Positions 59,096 through 64,000 of a stretch of 64,000 nt of DNA are shown here, piece after piece (the first letter of the stretch is position 1; each line of letters opens with the position of its first letter). The DNA lies in contig NZ_JAGGRL010000004.1 in NCBI RefSeq assembly GCF_018612915.1, positions 62,001 through 126,000 on the forward strand. Reading direction: 5' to 3'. Both the position numbers and the translations under genes were made by a program. The notes beneath the pieces were generated by a model, which saw only the letters and a program-made list of their open reading frames with translations, ran no database searches and had not been told where the DNA came from. The stretch is from Stenotrophomonas sp. ISL-67 (GTDB taxonomy: Bacteria; Pseudomonadota; Gammaproteobacteria; Xanthomonadales; Xanthomonadaceae).

Positions 59096-60085
59096 ATGCG
59101 TTGTGCTGTGTTGATCTCCCTGCTGGCCGGCTGCCTGCTGGCCACCGTTGCCCCGGCCCACGCCGTTGATCGGCCGGTGCCGCAGACCGAGCCCGCCTTG
59201 GGCACCCCGACCCGGATTGAGCTCTGGCCCGCCGGCAAGGTCCCCGGTGAGCCCAGGCGCCCCACGCTGCCCAACGTCATCGAACGCAGCGCCGATGCCG
59301 CGCTGCCCGACCGCTACATCGACAACGTCAGCGCGCCCTACCTGGTCGCCTACCCCCCGGCCAAACCCAACGGCACCGCGTTGCTGGTCATTCCCGGCGG
59401 TGGCTACCAGCGCATCGTGCTGGACAACGAAGGCACCGCGCTGGTGCCGGCCTTCGTGGAGCAGGGCGGGGTGACCCTGTTCGTGCTGCGCTACCGGCTG
59501 CCGGCCGGGCGCGTAGATCGCCAGGCGGCTCTCGCCGATGCGCAGCGCGCGTTGCGGGTGATCCGCGCGGGCGCGGCGAAGTGGCAGCTGGATCCAGCGC
59601 GGATCGGCGTGATGGGCTTCTCGGCCGGTGGTCACGTCGCCGCCCGGCTGAGCAACGGCTATGCGACCGCACTGCCCGGCACTGGCGATGCGATCGATAC
59701 GCTCAGCGCGCGTCCCGATTTCGCCCTGCTGCTGTACCCGGTCATCGACATGGGCAGGCACGCGCACGCCGGCTCGCGCACGCGGCTGCTGGGCGAGCAT
59801 CCCACGCCCGCACTGGAACAGCAGTATTCGATGCAGGCGCAGGTCAGCGCGCAGACGCCGCCCACCTTCCTGGTGCATGCGCAGGATGACGAGGTGGTGC
59901 CGGTGCAGAACAGCCTGCAGTACTACCAGGCACTGCTGGCAGCCGGCGTACCCGGTGAAATGCACCTGTTCGCGCATGGCGGGCATGGCTTTGGCGTGCG
60001 CCTGCCGGCCGATGCGCTTGCCGCGCAGTGGCCCACGCTGGCCTTGCGCTGGATGCGGGCGCAGAACACCGGGAGTACGCCATGA
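59096..60085 (+). CDS. Secreted acetylesterase-like alpha/beta hydrolase
   Basis: A 329-residue protein with a signal peptide (LISLLAGCLLATVAPAHA). PGGGYQRI gives the oxyanion region, GFSAGG the nucleophile Ser, and later AQDDEVVPV (Asp) and HGGHGFG (His) complete the triad. It resembles acetyl xylan esterase/BD-FAE-type enzymes. It probably removes acetyl or feruloyl groups from plant cell-wall sugars. Its stop overlaps the next gene start (ATGA). Confidence 0.88.
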   Translation: MRCAVLISLLAGCLLATVAPAHAVDRPVPQTEPALGTPTRIELWPAGKVPGEPRRPTLPNVIERSADAALPDRYIDNVSAPYLVAYPPAKPNGTALLVIPGGGYQRIVLDNEGTALVPAFVEQGGVTLFVLRYRLPAGRVDRQAALADAQRALRVIRAGAAKWQLDPARIGVMGFSAGGHVAARLSNGYATALPGTGDAIDTLSARPDFALLLYPVIDMGRHAHAGSRTRLLGEHPTPALEQQYSMQAQVSAQTPPTFLVHAQDDEVVPVQNSLQYYQALLAAGVPGEMHLFAHGGHGFGVRLPADALAAQWPTLALRWMRAQNTGSTP

Positions 60086-61704
60086 CCCTCAGCCCGGCCG
60101 ACCTGCAGCGCCGACGTTTCCTGCGCGACAGCGCCCGCTATGCCATGTTGCTTGCGGCCAGCTCGCTACCGCTGCTGCCGGCGCTGGCCAGTGCGTCCAC
60201 CCCTGCAGCACAGGCGGATTCGCTGGCCCGCGTGCGCGGCGGGCGCCTGCGTGGCCGCTACGCACAGGGCGTGCACAGCTTCCGTGGCGTGGCCTATGGC
60301 GCGGACACGTCCACCCGGCGGTTCCAGCCGGCGCTGCCTGAAGCGCCCTGGCGTGGCGTGCGCGATGCACTGGCCTACGGAGCTTCGGCACCGCAGGGCG
60401 GCACCGAGGGTCCCGGCAGCGAAGACTGCCTGTTCCTCAACGTGTGGACGCCTGCGCTGCGCGACGGCAAGCGCCGGCCGATCCTGTTCTACATCCACGG
60501 CGGCGCCTACAACAACGGCTCCGGCAGCGACCCCCAGTACGACGGCAGCGCGCTGTGCCGGCGTGGCGATGTAGTGGTGGTTACCGTCAACCACCGGCTC
60601 AACGTATTCGGCTACCTGTACCTGGCGCAGCTGGGCGATGCGCGCTTCGCCGATTCCGGCAATGTCGGCCAGCTCGACCTGATCCAGGCGCTGCAGTGGG
60701 TGCGCGAGCATGCGCAGGAATTCGGTGGCGATGCCGACAACATCACCGTGTTCGGGCAATCCGGCGGCGGCGCCAAGATCGCCACCTTGATGGCCATGCC
60801 CGCCGCGCGCGGTCTGTTCCATCGTGCGTGGACCATGAGCGGCCAGCAGGTCACCGCCGCTGGCCCCCGCGCCGCCACACAGCGCGCGCAGATCGCGATG
60901 CAGGCGGTGGGTGCGCAGGATGTGGAGGCGTTGCTGGCGCTGCCGGCATCGGCGTTGCTGGCGGCCACCCGCGCGCGCGACCCGTCGCGGGTGGAGAGCA
61001 CCGGCCTGTATGTCGGCCCCGTGGTCGACGGCGGCGTATTGCCGGTGCACCCGTTCTGGCCACAGGCGCCTGCGCAGTCCGCCCGGATCCCGATGGTGAT
61101 CGGCAATACCCATGACGAAACGCGCGCCTTCCTCGGCCACGACCCGGCCAACTTCGCGCTGAGCTGGGAAACGCTGCCGGCCCAGCTGGAGAAGGAACAG
61201 TTCGTGGACCTGCTGCCTTCGGTGGTGATTGCCGAATATCGCCGCCTTTACCCACATTACACCGCCTCAGACGTGTTTTTTGCCGCCACTACCGCCGGGC
61301 GATCCTGGCGCGGTGCGGTGGAGGAACTGGAAGCACGCGCCCGGCAGGGGGCGCCCACCTGGGCTTACCAGCTCGATTGGGGATCTCCGCTGGAGGGAGG
61401 CAAGCTGGGCGCGTTCCATACGCTGGATATCCCACTCGTGTTCGACAACGTGCGGGCAGAAGGGTCGCGAACCGGGGAGGGCGCCGATGCGCAGCAGATG
61501 GCCGACGTGATGAGCGAGGCGCTGCTGGCCTTCGCGCGCACCGGCAATCCGCAACATCCCGGGCTGCCGGAATGGGAGCAGTACGGATTGGAGCAGCGGC
61601 AGACGATGCTGTTCAATGTGCCGTCCCGGCAGGAAAACGACCCGCGCGGAGGCGAGCGGCGGTTGTATCAACAGGCCCCGTTCGTGCAGCGCGGCACCGC
61701 GTAG
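60082..61704 (+). CDS. Type B carboxylesterase
   Basis: A 540-residue enzyme. The leader has a twin-arginine look (QRRRFLRDSARYAM then a hydrophobic stretch ending ALASA). Family markers: FRGVAYGADT, GSEDCLFLNVWTP, YIHGGAYNNGSGS, GQSGGGAKI (nucleophile Ser), and a Glu/His pair later (HDETRAF, GAFHTLDI). It hydrolyses ester bonds, and with the upstream esterase forms a coupled pair. The TAG stop is in a REP head. Confidence 0.92.
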   Translation: MTLSPADLQRRRFLRDSARYAMLLAASSLPLLPALASASTPAAQADSLARVRGGRLRGRYAQGVHSFRGVAYGADTSTRRFQPALPEAPWRGVRDALAYGASAPQGGTEGPGSEDCLFLNVWTPALRDGKRRPILFYIHGGAYNNGSGSDPQYDGSALCRRGDVVVVTVNHRLNVFGYLYLAQLGDARFADSGNVGQLDLIQALQWVREHAQEFGGDADNITVFGQSGGGAKIATLMAMPAARGLFHRAWTMSGQQVTAAGPRAATQRAQIAMQAVGAQDVEALLALPASALLAATRARDPSRVESTGLYVGPVVDGGVLPVHPFWPQAPAQSARIPMVIGNTHDETRAFLGHDPANFALSWETLPAQLEKEQFVDLLPSVVIAEYRRLYPHYTASDVFFAATTAGRSWRGAVEELEARARQGAPTWAYQLDWGSPLEGGKLGAFHTLDIPLVFDNVRAEGSRTGEGADAQQMADVMSEALLAFARTGNPQHPGLPEWEQYGLEQRQTMLFNVPSRQENDPRGGERRLYQQAPFVQRGTA

Positions 61705-61722
61705 CGACACGCCCTGCGTGTC
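61701..61722 (+). repeat. REP-type hairpin (GACACGC arms) overlapping the carboxylesterase stop
   Basis: GTAGCGACACGC-CCT-GCGTGTC; the TAG is the stop codon of the upstream gene. Confidence 0.7.
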
Positions 61723-61853
61723 CTGCGCACCCCATCACCGATAGGCACAGTCAACCAATGAACGTAATTCGATAGCTTCTTCGGCCAAAACACTGCGATC
61801 AGCCGTGATTCAGAGCAAACAACTTATTCACCTGCATCGCCTAGACTGCGGGC

Positions 61854-62444
61854 ATGCACGATCAATGCACTCCCTTCCCGCCGTTCCATGGCCGCGATCG
61901 ACTGATCGCCGCCGTGGACCAGGCGGTACAGCATGACGATCCGCAGCAGATCGCCAAGATCCTGCGCGGCGCACTGCGCGAGGCCATTGCCGACAGCCGC
62001 ATCCAGCTGCCGGCCTGCTGCCACCGCCCGATCAGCGACCACTACGCCCGCCGCGAGCTGTACCGCAGCCCGGACCATGGCTACAGCATCGTCGCCATGA
62101 GCTGGGCACCAGGGCAGGGCACGCCGCTGCATGACCACAGCGGGTTGTGGTGCGTGGAAGGCGTCTGGCTGGGGCAGCTGGAAGTCACCCAGTACAGCCT
62201 GTTGGAGCGCGATGGCGAACGCTTCCGCTTCCAGCAGGAGGCCACCGTCATTGGCGACTGCGGCAGCGCCGGCAGCCTGATTCCGCCGCACGAATACCAC
62301 ACCATCCGCAACACCAGCGACGAACGGCTGGCGATCTCCGTGCACGTTTACCAGGGCGAGATGACCCGCAGCGCGGTCTTCGAACCCGGCCACGACGGCT
62401 GGTACGAGCGCCGCATGAAGGAAATGGAAACAGACGCCGCGTAG
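61854..62444 (+). CDS. Cysteine dioxygenase-like cupin protein
   Basis: A 196-residue cupin. The metal motif is TPLHDHSGLWCVEGVWLGQLEVTQY (two His), and the second cupin motif has LIPPHEYHTIRN and ISVHVYQGEM. This is the CDO_I/PcaC-like group that may oxidise a thiol such as cysteine or 3-mercaptopropionate with iron. Identity of the substrate is not certain. The 148-bp gap before it is AT-richer and probably contains the promoter. Confidence 0.85.
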   Translation: MHDQCTPFPPFHGRDRLIAAVDQAVQHDDPQQIAKILRGALREAIADSRIQLPACCHRPISDHYARRELYRSPDHGYSIVAMSWAPGQGTPLHDHSGLWCVEGVWLGQLEVTQYSLLERDGERFRFQQEATVIGDCGSAGSLIPPHEYHTIRNTSDERLAISVHVYQGEMTRSAVFEPGHDGWYERRMKEMETDAA

Positions 62445-62455
62445 GGCGTTGCCGG

Positions 62456-62815
62456 TCATGCGGGCTGTATGCACCACACCGCTTCATCGCCGTTGCTGAA
62501 ACGGGTGAGGGAGAAGCTGGGACTGACGTAGACCACCGTAGGTCCCGCACCGTCCGGCAACTTCAGGCGCCAGTTCGGGAACGACACCCGTGCCGTGGGA
62601 AACCCTACGTGCAGCGCCCAGAACACCCCTGCAGCGTGCGCGATGACCAGCTGCACGCGCCCGCTGCCATCACGCACTTCAACGTGGTCAACGCCACCGT
62701 CCTCGAACTCCCGCACCCGCCAGCCGCGACGTGTGCCGGAAGCGCCAGTCTGCGGGCGCGGGCGTACATGGGTCCGCGCCACCTCGTCGAGGTCGGCGGC
62801 GACGTTGGTGTTCAT
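62456..62815 (-). CDS. Hypothetical protein
   Basis: A 119-residue protein with no signal or membrane segment. Patches such as VDHVEVRDGSGRVQLVIAHAAGVFWALHVGFPTARVSFPNWRLKLPD look like a small beta-rich fold. No family was recognised. It converges with the cupin gene, only 11 bp apart. Confidence 0.55.
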   Translation of the reverse strand: MNTNVAADLDEVARTHVRPRPQTGASGTRRGWRVREFEDGGVDHVEVRDGSGRVQLVIAHAAGVFWALHVGFPTARVSFPNWRLKLPDGAGPTVVYVSPSFSLTRFSNGDEAVWCIQPA

Positions 62816-63134
62816 TAGGTAGTTTCCCCGGAAAGTTGAGCGCTGTGCATCGGAGCGGCGATCACGACTTGATGCTATCTGCGCCCGTCGGGGTGGTGCG
62901 TTGAAGAAGTTCCTAGATTTGATGTGGGGTTCACCGGGTAGGGGTACAGCCGATGTCGATTGTGGTCATGCCATTACCGCGTGTTGGCGCGGTACCGGCG
63001 GTGGATGCTCCTCCGCGTCCTGCGGCCGCACCACTTGTGCATCCATGCACCGCGTCGATTGGGATGCGACCCTACCGGCGGGGAGCGGAGCAGGCGAAGA
63101 TGAGCGCGAGCCCGATGCCCCGCAGGTATCTTCC
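62816..63134. other. 319-bp stretch between hypothetical and PhzF genes
   Basis: The PhzF frame is open upstream to 62901, but its translation is Cys/Gly/Ser-rich and unlike the family, so coding is doubtful. No REP, terminator or clear promoter was recognised. Confidence 0.4.
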
Positions 63135-63974
63135 GTGTCCAGCCACCCCTTCCTCCAGGTCAACGTGTTCAGCACAGACCCGCTGCTGGGCAACCCGCTG
63201 GCAGTGGTGCTCAATGCCGGCGCGCTGAGCGATGTGCGCATGGCCGCGTTTGCGCGCTGGACCAACCTGAGCGAGACGACGTTCGTTTCAGCGCCGACCG
63301 ACCCGCGTGCCGATTACCGCGTGCGGATCTTCACCACCGTGGGTGAACTGCCCTTTGCCGGGCACCCCACGCTGGGCAGTTGCCATGCGTGGTTGGCCAG
63401 TGGCGGCGTGCCGCGCGGTGCGGAGATCGTGCAGGAGTGCGGGATCGGGCTGGTGCGGATTCGGCGTACAGCCAACGGGTTCGCGTTCGAGGCGCCGCCG
63501 TTGCGCCGCGAGGGACCGTTGGAGCCGGCGTTGCGCGAACGGGTTGTTGCGGGTCTTGGGGTGGCGCCGGGCGAGGTGCTGGATGCGCAGTGGGTGGACA
63601 ACGGGCCGCCGTGGTTGGCGGTGCGGTTGCGCAGCCGCGCGGCGGTGTTGGCGGTGCGGCCGGATTACGCGGCGCTGGAGGGGTTGATGATTGGCGTGTT
63701 CGCTGCGTGCGACGGGGACGCGGGCGTGGACGCGCAGTTCGAATCGCGTGCGTTCATCGCGGGTGACGCTGCGCCGGAGGATCCGGTGACGGGAAGCCTC
63801 AACGCCGGCATTGCGCGTTGGTTGTTGCGTGAGGGCGCGGCACCGGACCGGTATGTGGTCAGCCAGGGCACGGTATTGGGGCGCGCCGGGCGAGTGCAGG
63901 TGGAGCGGGTGGGGGAGACGTTGTGGATCGGGGGTGCGTGCGTGACGTGTATTGAGGGATCGGTGACGTTGTAG
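63135..63974 (+). CDS. PhzF-family isomerase/epimerase-like protein
   Basis: A 279-residue protein if it starts at the GTG at 63135, giving MSSHPFLQVNVFSTDPLLGNPLAVV, which matches the usual PhzF N-terminus. Family blocks: NLSETTFV (Glu near the active site), RIFTTVGELPFAGHPTLGS, and EDPVTGSLNAGIARWLL near the end. PhzF proteins are proton-transfer isomerases; most are not in phenazine pathways and no other phz genes are here. Toward the end the codons favour G over C at the third position, unlike its neighbours. Confidence 0.88.
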   Translation: MSSHPFLQVNVFSTDPLLGNPLAVVLNAGALSDVRMAAFARWTNLSETTFVSAPTDPRADYRVRIFTTVGELPFAGHPTLGSCHAWLASGGVPRGAEIVQECGIGLVRIRRTANGFAFEAPPLRREGPLEPALRERVVAGLGVAPGEVLDAQWVDNGPPWLAVRLRSRAAVLAVRPDYAALEGLMIGVFAACDGDAGVDAQFESRAFIAGDAAPEDPVTGSLNAGIARWLLREGAAPDRYVVSQGTVLGRAGRVQVERVGETLWIGGACVTCIEGSVTL

Positions 63975-64000
63975 GGCGGCGTTTGTTTTGGGTCATGCCG

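Noticed and set aside
62901-63134. N-terminal extension of the PhzF-type gene
   Set aside because: The extra ~78 residues are Cys/Gly/Ser-rich and unlike PhzF proteins; the GTG at 63135 gives the normal N-terminus.

Overview
This 64-kb window is high-GC chromosomal DNA from a gammaproteobacterium of the Xanthomonadaceae, most likely Stenotrophomonas. The main clues are many short hairpins headed by GTAG (the SMAG-type REPs described in S. maltophilia), dense coding on both strands, and the gene content: opgD, rdgC, ttcA, plsB, an ECF sigma factor paired with a Ser/Thr kinase, I78 inhibitor lipoproteins and a KduI/KduD/TRAP uronate locus. No rRNA, tRNA, CRISPR array, prophage or complete insertion sequence was seen.

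1-8 kb: the 3' end of a MrfA-type helicase gene and its overlapping MrfB-type exonuclease gene; three small I78-type inhibitor lipoproteins; a BlaI/M56 regulator-peptidase pair with two operator boxes; an SDR with a Lys/Ala-rich tail; and topoisomerase IB. 8-14 kb: glutamate synthase (gltB, gltD). 14-30 kb: mostly housekeeping genes: a two-domain methylglyoxal-synthase-like protein, a YgjP-type peptidase, rdgC, ttcA, a YdcH-type protein, plsB with a translationally coupled lipoprotein, a trypsin-like protease, pyrF with a HAD phosphatase, yceH, a GNAT acetyltransferase, rep and tdk.

30-49 kb: opgD; a membrane Ser/Thr kinase with its ECF sigma factor; mutM; an EF-hand protein; an acyl desaturase; a lone ABC ATPase; a DUF4785 protein with a secreted lipase-like hydrolase; a class A acid phosphatase; a TonB-dependent receptor; a patatin lipoprotein; an Lrp-type regulator divergent from phhA; and a class II Fic protein preceded by two copies of a long inverted repeat.

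49-62 kb: a catabolic island for pectin-derived or other uronate sugars. It holds an SGNH esterase-cupin fusion, kduD, kduI, a LacI-type regulator, a GH43 enzyme, a TRAP transporter (large permease, small permease, binding protein), a hydratase of the 2-keto-4-pentenoate family, and divergently two translationally coupled esterases. The same 14-bp sequence lies in front of kduI and in the divergent hydratase/esterase promoter, so it is the best candidate LacI operator. The inferred flow is extracellular de-esterification and trimming, TRAP uptake, then KduI/KduD conversion towards 2-keto-3-deoxygluconate.

62-64 kb: a cysteine-dioxygenase-like cupin, a hypothetical protein and a PhzF-family protein.

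The less explained material is intergenic: a ~140-bp composite repeat present twice without indels, a ~110-bp multi-hairpin element present twice with compensatory base changes, and the Fic operator array.
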